From NCBI GenBank assembly GCA_018340805.1, contig JACMZG010001870.1:20794500-20858499 (forward strand): DNA of 64,000 bases, given 5' to 3'. Every line of letters begins with the position of its first letter. Position 1 is the stretch's first letter. Below, piece after piece: positions 1-13,290 of the stretch. The DNA comes from Microvelia longipes (lineage: Eukaryota > Arthropoda > Insecta > Hemiptera > Veliidae). Both the position numbers and the translations under genes were made by a program. The notes under the pieces were generated by a model. It searched no databases and was not told where the DNA came from. It saw only the letters and a program-made list of their open reading frames with translations.

Positions 1-3000
1 GTAAAAACATCTTTACATTTTAGATTTAGATTTTATAAATCTAAAATATTAATGAAATAATCTTAAATGCCCTTTTATATAATACTAAAATATTTTATTA
101 TTATTAATTTAAAGCCGTGTAAAAACTTCAATATCGTTAATATAAAGTCGAACCGATTTTGCAATAAATAAAAACATAGGTTGAAATCATAAAAGAAAAT
201 GAACGTTTATGCTTTCAATTTTCCTACGTTTTTCATTCGCAAATTGAAGTTGAAATTCACAAAGAGTAGGAATAAAATAAGGAGCCTAACTCTTTTAAGA
301 AGAAATCAGAATAAAATGAAAATAGGCAAAATACAAATATTTTAAAATACGGAAGCTGCTGCCTTTTACTGGGGGTGCATTGAGGTTATTTAACTTTTTT
401 AAATAAGTTTAAATTAAAGGCTATATATGACAATGATAAGATACAAAACAAAACTCTATCCAGTGGTTCTTTTGAAACGTTTGATTAGATATTTTATAGG
501 AGATACGAGGTTAGTTTTATACCGAATATTTATGCGTAGTTATAATGCTAACGAGTGTCATGTATATCGCATTCAATTATTAAAACACCCTAAATATTTA
601 TTTACAGAGTAAGTTTAGGGTTTCCTAAGAAAACGCTAACGCCGGGAGGTAAAGCTTATTAAAAAATATTTTTGTTATCTTTATATTGCTTTAAAAGAAA
701 AACTTAGTCAGTTTAGAGCATAACAAAGTTTCGACAAAGTTTGAACTTTTAAAAAAATGAATTTCAGATCAGATTACTTTTAAAGAATATTTTTATCTGA
801 AATATCTAGTTACGGAAATAATAATAAGAATTAAAGTTATCGAAAGAATTTATACTGTAGATAAGCTTATAAGTTACCAGCACAAAAAGGAACACTGGAT
901 GAATAGAATAGCACCCAGAACGCAAGATATAAAATCTATTTAAAAGCAAGGTAGTTTTACATATAGAGATATTATTACTAGAGAGGCCTTACAGGTTAAA
1001 TGTTGAAACATCGAAAAAGTAACCTGATTACCTTTACTTATAAACACGAGTATAATCAAATAGTCAGTATAAAATTACACTAACTTATAGGAGAACTAAT
1101 ATTAAAAATATTAAAAAATATTAAAAATACAAATCAAAACGCAAAGAATGCGTGGGTGGACGAAAATAATAAATTTATTATAACCTTAACGCTCTCTCTC
1201 TTAGAGGAGGTTTTAATATGGTTACACACAGCCCCCGAGAGCCCTGAAAAGTGTTTCAGGCCACTTAATATATTCAGATAAGCTAAGCGCCCTCTAGTAT
1301 ATATTACTATGGTTTTACACAAGAATTACCGATTTTGTTCAATGGTTGTGCTAACGTGATATGCTTTAGTAATGCACATCACGCTCCAGAGGAAAAAAGA
1401 CAACTGATGGAAATGTATTAGATTTAAGCCTCAGACAAACATTACAACAAACAGATTAGATCTTGTTGAAAATCATAAAATGCGTTATTTAGTTTTTAAA
1501 AACTAGGCAGCTGATTCTAAAAATATGTTAACTATTTTAAAATAAAAAGTTGAATAAAAGTTCGAAACGTTTTTAATCAATTTTTAATTATTCATTTATT
1601 TTGAACGTATATAGGAAAAGTACATAGTTTTTGCCACAAAAATCCGAAATTAGGTTTTTACTTGATTAATCCGTTTCAAGTGTTTTGATGACCTCCTGAG
1701 TAGTTCATTACGTCATGTGTAAGAAAAACCAATTTGCCAAGTTGCATCTCATTCTCCACATTAGTTCAATTTTTTTTCGAATGACATACTTTTTTTATTC
1801 AGACGCAATTATTATCAAATTGCGTTTTTATTATTATTTTATTTTATCAAATTGCGTTTATTTTTAATCAAATTTTGAATTTTTTAAATATTAAAAATTA
1901 AAACTGAATTCCTTTCTGTAATGAATAAGTACTCATATTATCATTTTTACTGATAGTATAGCAACGGTTTTTGTTAGACACTAATTTTAATTAGCATCGT
2001 GCGAGGTCAGCCCCTGGATGGGTTACTGTTATAAATAAAACGAAAATATTATTGAGGGCCGAGTTCGCAATTAAGTATACATTTAGTGATTTATAAGTTC
2101 TGAGGACGTAATGTGTAACGATAATAAGCGTTGAAGATCGAATATAATTAAGAAAAGTTCCGAGGTACACTATACCCGATTTTTTATTTTGTTTTCAGGT
2201 ATCCACATTACAGGTTGATCAGCGTGTTCCTTAATTTATATCTCGTATCTTTTACATGTATTACTTTTATGATTATTATTCCTATATCAGTGTAATTAGT
2301 ACCTATGCAAATTGTGTATGCAATCTTTGTTTATTATTCACAAATCAACGTCTTAAAATAAAAATTTAAGAAATAACATCATAAATAGAATAAATTATAC
2401 GAAAAATAGTAATTTGCATTTTTCAGAAAGAAAATATCTAGACGCTTTTCTCTTTACTATTATTTTATTTCTTTTTTAACATAAGTCGTAATAACAAAAA
2501 TTATTTCAAAGATTGAACGTGAATTCTCTTTAGCCATTTCAGGAGAAATATTTCCCTCATTTTAATATTCAGAAAGAGAATAACGTACGTTTTGAATAAT
2601 ACTTTTAGACATTATAATGTAATAAAATAGAACACAACAGCATTCCCGCTGTTGCTACATTTTTTTTTTATTTTTAGAATATTTTCAGTTCTGTTATTAT
2701 ATTCAACAGAATATTTTGGTTACGTTTTATGATTTTATTTTATAAACATTTTTGTTGTTTCTTCACTATTACATATTATGATAAACGCAATTAAAAGCTT
2801 TATTTTTAAATTACATGTATGTAAAGAATTAGAAAAAGTCATGAATATAAAAATTATTGAGAACAAACAATAAAAGTCTACTATCCATTTCATAGAAATT
2901 AATAAAGATATTTATTTAGAACTTTACAAGATGGAATGTTAAATAAAAACTGTTGGCAATGGGTTGGGCAATAAATAAACTATATTCTTAAGCGCCACTA

Positions 3001-3599
3001 TTTTCATTCTTTATTGCATTGGCAGTAAAAATATTAATCTAAGTGCCTAGGTAGTAAAGTGTGTTGTTATCTACGTATAATAATAATAAACAGAACTAAA
3101 AATGACCGACATATTATTTAGAAGTAACTAAGATCTAATATATCAAGATAAATAAAAGATTAAAAACTCATATATTTTTAAAAATCCGCAGTTCAATAAA
3201 ATTATCCGGTTACAAGGCAAGTTGAACTTCTTCTGATCATATGGCATTCAGACTTGCAGACAAAAACATACGTTCTTTTCCCGGCAGTCACTCGTCCAGA
3301 ACTGAACTCGCTCATCGGACAAACCTATAGATATGCAAGCCGGATTAAAATGAAACTTAGTGTACTTATTTATTATATAAGGAAATAACTTGTAGTTAAA
3401 TTTGCACCAATGAAGTATTGGTGTATATTGACAACCAAATGACATAAAATATTATTTTATTATTAACTTGTTTAGTAGATGTCAATGAAATCCAAAAGAA
3501 GTACATTAGAGGCATTGCATGTACTAAAATAAATATCTTAAAGCTACTTCCGAAGCTTAAATAATCAATCCAATTAGATTATTTTTTATTTTTTTGCAA
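1..3599. other. AT-rich non-coding DNA, probable intron
   Basis: I see no exon, RNA gene or intact mobile element here. The short open frames have no recognisable protein content. The one supported item inside is a minus-strand fragment of the TA-target MITE family at 1600-1745, listed separately. If the calcium channel gene extends upstream of the window, this is intron; otherwise it is intergenic. No S1 exon was recognised. Confidence 0.5.
1600..1745 (-). mobile_element. fragment of TA-target MITE family (3' part)
   Basis: On the minus strand this reads like the last part of the family best preserved at 26050-26740. It has the segment with an ACCTGAAACGGAT-like core (here CTTGAAACGGATT), then the ATCCGAAAT-like stretch and the region leading to the element end. 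It is truncated and diverged, with no terminal repeat left. Confidence 0.45.
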
Positions 3600-4000
3600 T
3601 TTTTTAAAAACTTATACAAGTTATTTGACAAATGTTGAACTAATGCTGGTAAGGAGATGAAACTTGGCACATTTAATGGTCACATATATGACAATATGCG
3701 TGCAAAATTTAAATCGATCAAAAAAATTTCCCGTGGTTTCAACTGAGTCATTACTGTCGGTTAATGACGCCATAAAAAATATAAGATGGATAGCAAAATT
3801 AGACTTAAAGATTTATTTTTGTACCAATTTTTGACTTTCTAGCATAAAGAAAACGAAAGCTACGATAATATCAGACACATCCATACCGACAGACAACTTT
3901 ATGAAAACTACTCAAAAGGTTCTTAAACACTTAACGAAAAAAAAACAGGTGATATCCCAGCATTAGATTTTTAGCAAAAAACAATACTTCCCAACCGGAT
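3600..4000 (+). mobile_element. diverged copy of TA-target MITE family (3' half)
   Basis: This shares the order of landmarks with 26330-26740: a GTTGAACTAATGCTG block, a GTTAATGACGCCATAAAA block (a decayed CRE-like site), an AGCTACGATAATA block and a CAGACA-rich stretch. The 3' end is decayed. A related block (AAATGAAACTTAGTGTACTT) lies upstream at about 3347-3366, so the copy may begin near 3340. Confidence 0.5.
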
Positions 4001-4160
4001 AAAATGTCCACCCATAAAGTGTACCTGAATAAAATGTATCCTTTTTATATTTTTCTCTAGCGTTATAAAGCTTCAGTTAATTTTCGTGCGGAAACCAACA
4101 AAGGTAAAGTTTATTTGTACCTATAGTACATATCGATATGTAGCTTAAGCGACATAACAC

Positions 4161-4198
4161 ATTGGTGCGCAATAAGCTTAAGCTTATTGCGCACCAAT
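4161..4198. repeat. perfect 38-bp palindrome, no loop
   Basis: Positions 4161-4179 and 4180-4198 are exact reverse complements with no spacer; the centre is AAGCTTAAGCTT. Such a palindrome could extrude a cruciform or be the tip of a foldback element. No coding sequence adjoins it. Confidence 0.9.
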
Positions 4199-4300
4199 TC
4201 TAACTGTTGAATAATACCATAAAATAACAGGCCTATTGGGGTTTGCTCACGCCTACCTAGTATGCGGGAACCACCCAAAAAAAGCCTTGAACAATAATTG
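4190..4300 (+). repeat. dispersed repeat shared with 57838-57930
   Basis: The block with GGCCTATTGGGGTTTGCTC and CTAGTATGCGGGAACCAC recurs at 57838-57930 (CTAGTATGCGGGAACCATC) in the same order after a matching AACTGTTGAAT segment. A third, weaker match lies near 58030-58060. It is an unclassified repeat family; no terminal repeats were found. Confidence 0.55.
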
Positions 4301-4710
4301 ATTGTTAAGTAATTAAAAAAGTTTCAGGTCTATTAAGGTTCACACTATCAACATAGAACGCGGAAAAACACTCTAAGTGAATTTTTTGTACTAATTCAGC
4401 AGAATATTACTAAGCTGTAAACTAATAAACTTTTACTTGAAACATCGATGGAAAATTTCAGCTCTCGGGAGAGCCTCGAGAGCCAAAGTGTTAGTAGTAA
4501 TATTCCTCGGCAAGTCTCAGGAGTAAACATGGTTATCTCCCTCAGTCTCTCGGCATGAAAAGCAAATGAAGTTCCCTCGTCGCCTTAGGAGGAAAATTAA
4601 ACTTAAGCTGTAAAACATTCATCCATTCCTTTTGTCATAAATAACTATAATAGGTTTTTTAGTTTCCTAACGTGCATTATAATAAGTAAAGTATTTCCGC
4701 TATGACAAAA

Positions 4711-5762
<1,052 letters not shown>

Positions 5763-5816
<54 letters not shown>
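5763..5816. repeat. (TA)n array
   Basis: A pure TA repeat directly follows the outer end of the Tigger-like remnant. Confidence 0.95.
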
Positions 5817-5817
<1 letters not shown>

Positions 5818-5829
5818 TAGCATAAAACC

Positions 5830-7400
5830 AATAAAAATGAAAATTAAGATATGAATTTTATGTTCTATAACTCTTTTAAATATCATTTACATTTAATTTA
5901 AATATTTTCTTCATAAAATTAAATTATGATTTATTACACACTTTAAAAATTTGAATGGTTAACTTTTATAGTGATAAGAGTGACATATAAAAAAAATGCA
6001 TAATTTTTCTTTTAAATCCTACTGTAGTAACTCATCATCCCCCACCCCCACCCCTCTACTGTACTGTAGTAAATCCTTATCACAGACTGTACAGGTTGGC
6101 CGGGTCTTATTCAGAGAAATGATTAATATCTGCTTGGAGAGGAGGGGGAGACTGGGGCTAGTGCGCTTTATCCTTGCTCACCTGTAGCTTATTGATCAGG
6201 TGAAAGAGAAAACCTGGCTATCTCACTCAGGTGAGCCCCACCCCCGGGATCCCTCCCCCTTGCACCATATACCGTCTAAATGCAAAAATAGTATCACAGT
6301 GTACTAATAATAACTCAGAGGTTAAATATAGATTTCCACGTGAATGTTTCTACATAATTTTATGACTTATACATGATGCAATAGTTATGTTTTATTACAT
6401 TCTTTAACAGTAATAATAGTATAGCCAACAAGATATCAGTTTGTCTTAACTTATGATAATCCATGGGAAAATATATCATTTTAGGTTAGCTAAAAAGGAA
6501 CCAGACCAATATCAATAAATCTCTCTAAAGGCTTTCGCAGAAGCATGCATCCTCAGTTGCGTCCTTTGGGCTAGACATCCTAGGGTGTCAAAAGGTTACG
6601 AGCCTCATAGCAAATCTTATAATTTGCTATGATTTTATGATTTGCTATGAGCTTATGATTTTGCTAATGTTAAACTGGTATGATGTCAAGATGGCTTCAG
6701 AGCCTAAACTGCAGCACTTTAAGTTTAATTATTAGGTTTTTAATAGTAATTAAAAACTTGGGTGATAGACAACTCAAATCTACCACATGTGTTGACAGAT
6801 GGGATCATCTTTCGATAACCTAGACAGAGTGTGAAGCTTGAGGAGAGAGAATGATATTAACCCTGGACACTGGAACCTTCAAGATAGAGAAAAGAAAAGA
6901 CGTTATGATGGTGTCGTGACACTTTAGGAAGAATAAGATAAGGAAGATAACCAAACAAAAAGATTCCAAATAAAAACAATCTATAAAATTTTAAAATTCC
7001 AGACAAACTGCAGGCTTTTTGTTATTAGCAGTAGTTTTCTCTTAAAATTTGACACGATACTTGGAGGCAGACTGATTTGTCGAATAATGTTTACGGCGTC
7101 GTTTATCCTAATATAATATATTATCAAGGGCTCATGTTCACGTAAAAGATAAGCCTCTTTAGTCCTAGACACACTAGGCTTTGATCCAACTTTGCCGAAA
7201 TCCTTAGTACTATAACTACAAGGAGGGAGTAGTTTTATTGAGGTAAGAAGTTTGTTTTTGACAAACCAAAATGTCTTGTCGAAGTAGACAAGACTATATT
7301 TAGCAAAATATTTTATTTCGTAAATGAATCGATAAGGATCTGATAAGACCTTAACTTGAATAACAAATTAAATAAATTTAAAAAACCAACGATAAAGAAA
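5830..7400. other. non-coding stretch with a GC-rich patch
   Basis: This is mostly AT-rich DNA without a recognisable gene. Positions about 6030-6270 are unusually C/G-rich for the window (runs such as CCCCCACCCCCACCCC and GGAGAGGAGGGGGAGAC). They contain two CACCTG-type E-box words around 6180-6230 and may be a transposon piece. A small cluster of TTTGCTATGA repeats lies at 6605-6660. Confidence 0.5.
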
Positions 7401-7403
7401 TAG

Positions 7404-7920
7404 GGTACGGGGTACTTTTCCTTACAACATCGGACACGCTATGCTCATTCGGAATAAAATATTGAGTCTACCTTGTTATGACGTCAGCCTCGCTTTACTC
7501 GTCCTCAAAATGTCATGATTACCCAAGGCTTAGGGTTGTATTACAGCGCACTCGCTTCGCTCGACTTTAGAATGAAAAATAATAAGTGTTACACCAATAA
7601 GTATATATTTTTTTTAATAATTGAGAACTAAAAGTTGAATAGCTACGGAATTTTCACTAATTATTTATAGTTTATCCACACAACACAACTAAACCGAACG
7701 TCTGTTTTTCTCAATTTCAACTCTCTAGCATAAATACAATAGGATTTATGCGTGACACATGCACACACAGACAGACAGCAAGCATGGTTTAAATCAGACA
7801 GGACGTTATATTGACGTATTGACTTGGACAATTATGATAAAACCTCTATTTTGGATTTATTTGGAACGTGAAAACAATACGTTTCCTCATACCTAAAGTA
7901 TTAGGTCGGGAAAAGTAAAA
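7404..7920 (+). mobile_element. TA-target MITE family copy
   Basis: The copy starts TA|CTTTTCCTTACAAC and ends GGGAAAAG|TA, the same inverted ends as the better copy at 26050-26740. Between them it has the CTCGCTTCGCTCG word (about 7550), the ATGTCATGATTACCC block and the AC/CAGACA-rich stretch with GCATAAATACAATAGGATT. It is a non-coding, non-autonomous element. Confidence 0.6.
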
Positions 7921-8454
7921 ATAGCATTATTTTAACAGGATGTAATCTTTCTTAGACTTTAAGCACTTGATCGTATTTCCCCTAGACAAATCTGTCTCAA
8001 GGTATTTTGGAGAAGTAAAATCAAATAACTCCTTATAAAATTTCCAATAAACTTGTGAGTGGTTTGAAGTATATTTGGTGTTTAGCAAACCATGAATCCT
8101 CGAAATTTATTTAACATTGGATTTTTTACTTTCCAACCAAAAACCCTTCCCATCCGTTCGATTAAAGTGTTATATTTTATTCGAGTGTTAACTTTCAAAT
8201 ATCTTTAACTTTTTTGATATCATTGCTAAAAAGTAAATAATTGATCATTTACGCCCAAAACACAAGTTTGAAATAAGCCAAGCGTAAAAATAATTGATCT
8301 TATTTTCCGCCAAGTCTTATCAGCCTCAAAATAATTAAATAAAATAATAATAATAATTAATTACAATTAGTTAAGATTGTTTAGGAAGAAATCTATAATT
8401 TCAAATTAGAAGATAAATATTAATTTAATAAACTTAAAAAAAAAGTCTGATAAT

Positions 8455-8535
8455 TAGCCTAACCTCAGGGAATCCAGATGGACGCCTCGGCAAATGCCGA
8501 ATTGCCAAAATGGCATAAAAAGGCTTACTTACTTA
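8455..8535 (+). repeat. possible LINE or SINE 3' tail with (TTAC)n
   Basis: A short block has GACGCCTCGGCAAATGCCG, a compact hairpin-prone segment, followed by GGCTTACTTACTTACTTA. Tetranucleotide tails of this kind end many insect LINEs and their SINEs. A similar tail occurs in the SINE-like element at 58175-58335. No coding body remains upstream. Confidence 0.35.
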
Positions 8536-8994
8536 CTTATCAGCCTCACACATTTCATTGGTATACTTAAATAAACAAATGCCCTGCCAAACATGTCCTA
8601 TTTCTTCTCATAGCGACTATCAGTACCCTATAGAAACAGTACTGAGTCATTCCTTATAATAAGCAAGCATAAAAAACCTTGATGATTTTAATTTTTGAGT
8701 TATCCAAAAGGCACCTTAAGGTACAGTGCTTCTTAAGCGCAAGATTGGACAGCGAAATTGTACATACCATGTTTATTAAACGGAACAACCATATCTTTAT
8801 ACACTTCTACGAGCACTGCGTACCAACTAAGTCACAAAGTGAAATCATCAAGGCCTTTTACGCTGGATCATCAAAGCAAGAATGATTGCTGATTAAATAT
8901 ATGGAAAACTAGTAAAAACCCACAGCCATAATAAGCTGTGGTTGTTATGGCGATAACAACCGATAACACGTTTAAAGCGATAAGACGTTTTTAC

Positions 8995-9175
8995 TTTTCT
9001 TCATTTATACCGTAGGTATATAGGAAATTTTTCAAAAAAATCCGAATCCGGGATGTCACAGGAATTATTCGTTTCAGGTGTTTTAAAGACCTCCTGAGTA
9101 GTTATAACAAAGTTGTTAAAACTACTTCATGTGCGTGTGTGTCTGTTATAATTGTATTTCCCATTGGATTTGTAC
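8995..9175 (-). mobile_element. 3' end fragment of TA-target MITE family
   Basis: On the plus strand it begins TTTTTACTTTTCTTCATTTA, which is the inverted end of the family, followed by ACCGTAGGTATATAGG. It then shows the CGTTTCAGGTGTTTTAAAGA block shared with the copies at 26640 and 13190 (as reverse complement). Confidence 0.6.
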
Positions 9176-9184
9176 TAGAGAGGT

Positions 9185-9210
9185 GAAGATTGATACAAAA
9201 ATCAATCTTC
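9185..9210. repeat. short 10-bp hairpin
   Basis: GAAGATTGAT and ATCAATCTTC flank a 6-nt ACAAAA loop. Nothing around it indicates a function. Confidence 0.6.
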
Positions 9211-9293
9211 AGGCCTTTAGTAGGAGAAGTTCAAAGTAGGATATAGTAAAATATTAGAAAATCACACAGATTCCAGTTTTATTGCAATAAGTA

Positions 9294-9418
9294 GTTCTCT
9301 GTTGGTTGTACGCAAAACATGAAAAGAACATTTTTTAAAACTGATGAAATATCCTATAAAACGATTGTTTTATACGATTGATGAAGTGTTGATGTTTTGC
9401 ACACGACCCTCAGAGAAC
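9294..9418. mobile_element. small MITE with about 27-bp inverted repeats
   Basis: Positions 9294-9320 (GTTCTCTGTTGG...CAAAACAT) are inverted at 9392-9418 (ATGTTTTGCACAC...CAGAGAAC) with 5 mismatches. The interior is about 70 bp and non-coding. TA lies just outside on the left and ATA on the right, consistent with a TA target. Confidence 0.55.
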
Positions 9419-9419
9419 A

Positions 9420-10430
9420 TATTTCAAGATAACTGAAATTCGTGCGATTTTATAAAATTGTGAGCATGCGCAATCATATGAAGGGCTTCACACTGGATAG
9501 ACAGACTATGTTTTTTCTTCATAATTTAAGGTATATTTTTAGAAAAATTTGGTTTGAAGTGAGTCACATTTTTTAAGCCTGGCTCTTGGACTATAAAGTA
9601 ATAATTAATAATTTGCAAAAGTTGAACCGAAAAGATTTTTGGTTTGCAATATGTTTTACATTTGTTAGTTACTTTTGCTATAAAGATAAAAGCAAAGTCT
9701 CAGCATTATCATACGAAGTTCAGTCGACCCACTACCTATGCATCAGCCTAAACAAGTTTTCATTTCAAAAACAAAACAACTACTAAAGTTTGACACAAAG
9801 TAAAGGTAACCTAATATGCTGTTAGGTCCATAACTATTATCAAACTGTAGTTAACTAACTTTCCTCTCTATATCACAAGAAGCAAAGTATTAAACCTCTA
9901 TAGTGGTCTAATAATCAATTTCTACACAAATCCCTTTATAATATAAATTTACATAAAATATTATCTAATTTAAACTTTAACCAAATAAGGTTTATATGCA
10001 TACTTTTACTCGCTCATTTTAGGAGTAAAGTTTTGTTTAGGACTAAAATGAATATACCAACGCAAATATTAATGCTAGATAAATAAACGCATCAAAATTA
10101 GATACGGGATATTCCTATTCCTTTTATATTTCAGTATAACTCAACCAATTAGTTTGGAATTTTAGATTTATGCGAGTCTAGGTTAGCACGAGTATGGCCA
10201 AAGGAATTGTACTATAATTCTAACAAAACAAATATTGGTTATAAAAATACAAGCCTATCCTCGAAAAAAAAACTTGATTAGAAAAACACTTATAACCTAA
10301 CTATAAAATAAAATCTAACTGATCTAAAATAAAAACTTATTAAGGAACAATAATATGTCTTGTCAATGGCTGAAGTTATTGGGTAGTAACAAAAATAGCC
10401 TCACTTCTCAAAATTATGTTTAGTTTTGTG
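9420..10430. other. AT-rich non-coding DNA
   Basis: I see no gene, RNA or repeat that I can support here. Confidence 0.5.
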
Positions 10431-10444
10431 AAGAGACCACTTTT

Positions 10445-10542
10445 TCAGCAAATTTTCAAAGAAAAATGAGCTTATGAGGTTGGGATCATGGAGGGGAGTA
10501 GAGGGAGATTTCCTTGAAAGGGGGACTCACTGATCAAAAAAA

Positions 10543-10611
<69 letters not shown>

Positions 10612-11097
10612 ATATATATATGTATGTATACACGAGATTTTTGTGTCCTAGACGTTTCTATGGGACACGATAACTTTTGAACGCTTGATTTGAACGGAAA
10701 TCAACCATGCTTATGTCCCAAACCTTATTGTTTATGAAATATGTACGACGTCATTAATCCACAAAAATGACCCCACAAATCTTTATATAGTGATTAGATT
10801 GACTGATAGGTTCACAAACATACGAAGTTCCATTATGTTATTAGCATCAGTTCTAGTTTTATTGATCGAGATATATACATGTCAAACAAAGCAATATGTC
10901 ATTAATTGACATAATGTAAACAAATCAAGTTTTTTCTCTAATACATTTGAAAATTCGCTTATATCGGGGCAGTATGCCACTTATATAAAACCAATAATAT
11001 GGCAAACGTATAAAGTACAACAACCAAGTATAACATGTGGCCACAAGGCGGCCCCCCGATGCCGCGAAGTGGCAAAGAGGCCGAAGACCTCTTGTTT
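10445..11097 (+). mobile_element. hairpin-rich (HINE-like) element, older copy
   Basis: The landmarks are in the same order as in the 49008-50374 copy. The left end is CAGCAAATTTTC with GAGCTTATGAGGTT. Next come a GGGGGACTCACTGATCA block, an A-run plus (TA)n at 10538-10620, and a GACGTCATT half of a CRE site near 10748. The subterminal repeat GAAAATTCGCTT is at 10949-10961, followed by ATGGCAAA and decayed GC hairpins (GGCCACAAGGCGGCC, CCGCGAAGTGG, GAGGCCGAAGACCTC) up to about 11097. It is non-coding. The diverged hairpins suggest an older insertion. Confidence 0.6.
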
Positions 11098-11099
11098 AT

Positions 11100-12500
11100 A
11101 TTATTAATGAACTTCATTCACGCTTAATCTAATAATAAATCCTATATATTTTTTTGTCAAAACTTAAATGATTTAGCTTACGTAGCAATGTTATTAAATG
11201 TTTTTATCATAATAAACATAACTATGTTTAACAATCTATTATATGATTAATGTTTTAGTTTATGAGACCAAAAACACTTTACTTGAAAGTCAATTTCCCT
11301 AAATTTTTAAAGCTTTGCATTATATATTTAATAAACATATTTATAAACAAGCAAAGCAATTCCAGAGCTTAATCTACTCATCTTTAAAATGTTTTATTTA
11401 GCCCAAGTTTTCTGAATTAATGTAAGACTAAGAAAACCCGAGTTAAAAACCGTAGTTTCAGCGGGTTAGGTCAGAAGTATGTAAATAATGTCAAAGTAGA
11501 CAAATCTGCATAGTTTAAAGATTACATATATTTAGTGAATAGACTAGTTTTAGTGAATTCTTATTTAGAAAATGACACTTACATTTATAAGTCTAATTTA
11601 AACTTAAATTACACTGCGCTCTACCACCTTTATAGTTTAATAATCTTATTAGCAAGTATTAGGTGGCAATGGCGATAAAAAATCTCAACCATATTTAATA
11701 CAAGTCTATTAATAAATAAAAAAAACTGTAATAAAAAACTATCAATAAAAAAAATGTGTAATGTAAAAAAAATAATAAAAAAACTATTAATACTGTGACA
11801 TAGATAAAGTGAGTTTTTCAATTTAACACTTCGAAATGATAAACTAAGAGAGGCTTAGATAATGAAAAAAGATAATTACGAAAAACAATAAAATAAGGGT
11901 CTCTTTGCATATATGGCTCCAGTTCTATAAAAGAGAATTAAAACGATCAGAGATATACAATCCTAGTCCCCTACCAATTCAAATTCAATTGAGCAGGTGA
12001 AAACTACGTCCCCATTCCATACTAATATGTAAATTTTATAAAGGTTTTTAGTTGTCTCGATTTTCCTGTCAGAGATTTTAACATTGAAATGAAAATAGAG
12101 ATGTTATTATACGGTAAAATAAAATCAAGTTGAGAGTGAAAATTTAAATTTTCCTTGGGAGAATCACTGCTGTTTATTATTTTATGAATATTAAGTTCAA
12201 GAAGTGTTTTCAACATTTGAATTCCGAAAAGAAATTGTTTCATTTTGTATTTTCCAAAGGATATCTTATTCATAGTTTAATCCATAAATTTCGACGCATA
12301 AACTTTAAAAGTCCAATTCATAGTTTTCAAAATGTAAACAAAAAAAACTTCATTACATTAGATCACTAAAATATACTTTACGGCAAGTCGTCAACCATGA
12401 AATTAAAAACTAAGATAGTCTTAACCTAATTGAAAGATAGGTTTCAGTAATTATTAAAAAGTTCATACTTAGTTCTTGCGACTGTAAATAATACACTTGC
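11100..12500. other. AT-rich non-coding DNA
   Basis: No feature is recognised; open frames here are short and of low-complexity composition. Confidence 0.5.
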
Positions 12501-12760
12501 AAAATACAGACCTTTGGCCCATAGCCGCTACACGGACTTGATAGCCGCTTCGTAGCCAAATTATTTTTATTTCGTATAATTTGTTGTTTCATGGCATTTT
12601 ACCATATATTTAGCGAATATATATTTGGCATAACAAAATGCCATTGTTGTTACTGGGCTTTTACCATATATTTAGCGAATATATACATATATTCTTAATC
12701 AGTGAGTCCCCCCTTCCAAAAAATATAATTCCTCCATATCCCCCCTCCGATTTTTTGCAA
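12501..12760 (-). mobile_element. hairpin-rich (HINE-like) element, partial copy
   Basis: Read on the minus strand, the right end (GTAGCGGCTATGGGCC, AAAGGTCTGTATTTT) matches the last hairpins of the 49-50 kb copy. Upstream of that are CATGGCATTTTACCATATAT-type words and two TTTAGCGAATATATA segments. The ACTCACTGATTAAGAAT block seen in the 10.4 and 61.9 kb copies comes next. The left terminus is not recognisable. A (TA)n array sits nearby at 12844-12922. Confidence 0.55.
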
Positions 12761-12839
12761 TTTTTTTGTATAATAGTCATACTAGTTATACTTGCAGTAT
12801 TTAAACAAAACTTGGTATACTTAATTATGACATATTACT

Positions 12840-12843
<4 letters not shown>

Positions 12844-12922
<79 letters not shown>
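12844..12922. repeat. (TA)n array
   Basis: A TA dinucleotide array interrupted by single AAT steps, close to a partial hairpin-rich element. Confidence 0.95.
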
Positions 12923-12926
<4 letters not shown>

Positions 12927-13029
12927 TATATAAATTAATTACTAAATATCAACTCAAATGGATATATATTTTTTATTTTTTTACCATATATTATCATATA
13001 TTATATATTATCATTATTGTGGGCTAATG

Positions 13030-13290
13030 AAGCAAAAAATATTTTGCGGATAGCACAACTAGATCCAAAGATTGACATTAGTACCATGTTGTAACTCTCT
13101 TGCATAAAAACCCGGGGAGCTACGATGATAACATACACACACATATACAGTCAAACAACCATGTCAAAACCACTTAGAAGGGTTTAAAAACACCTGACAC
13201 GGATAATTCAGGTAGCATCCCGGTTTCAGAATTTTCACAAACACAATACTATTCCTATATACCTACAGTATAAATGAGGAAAAGTAATAA
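13030..13290 (+). mobile_element. 3' part of TA-target MITE family
   Basis: The order GAGCTACGATGATAACA, ACACACACATA, AAACCACTTAGAAGG, ACCTGACACGGATAATTCAG, then ATACCTACAGTATAAATGAG and the end GGAAAAG|TA matches the copy at 26440-26740. The 5' half is missing. Confidence 0.65.
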
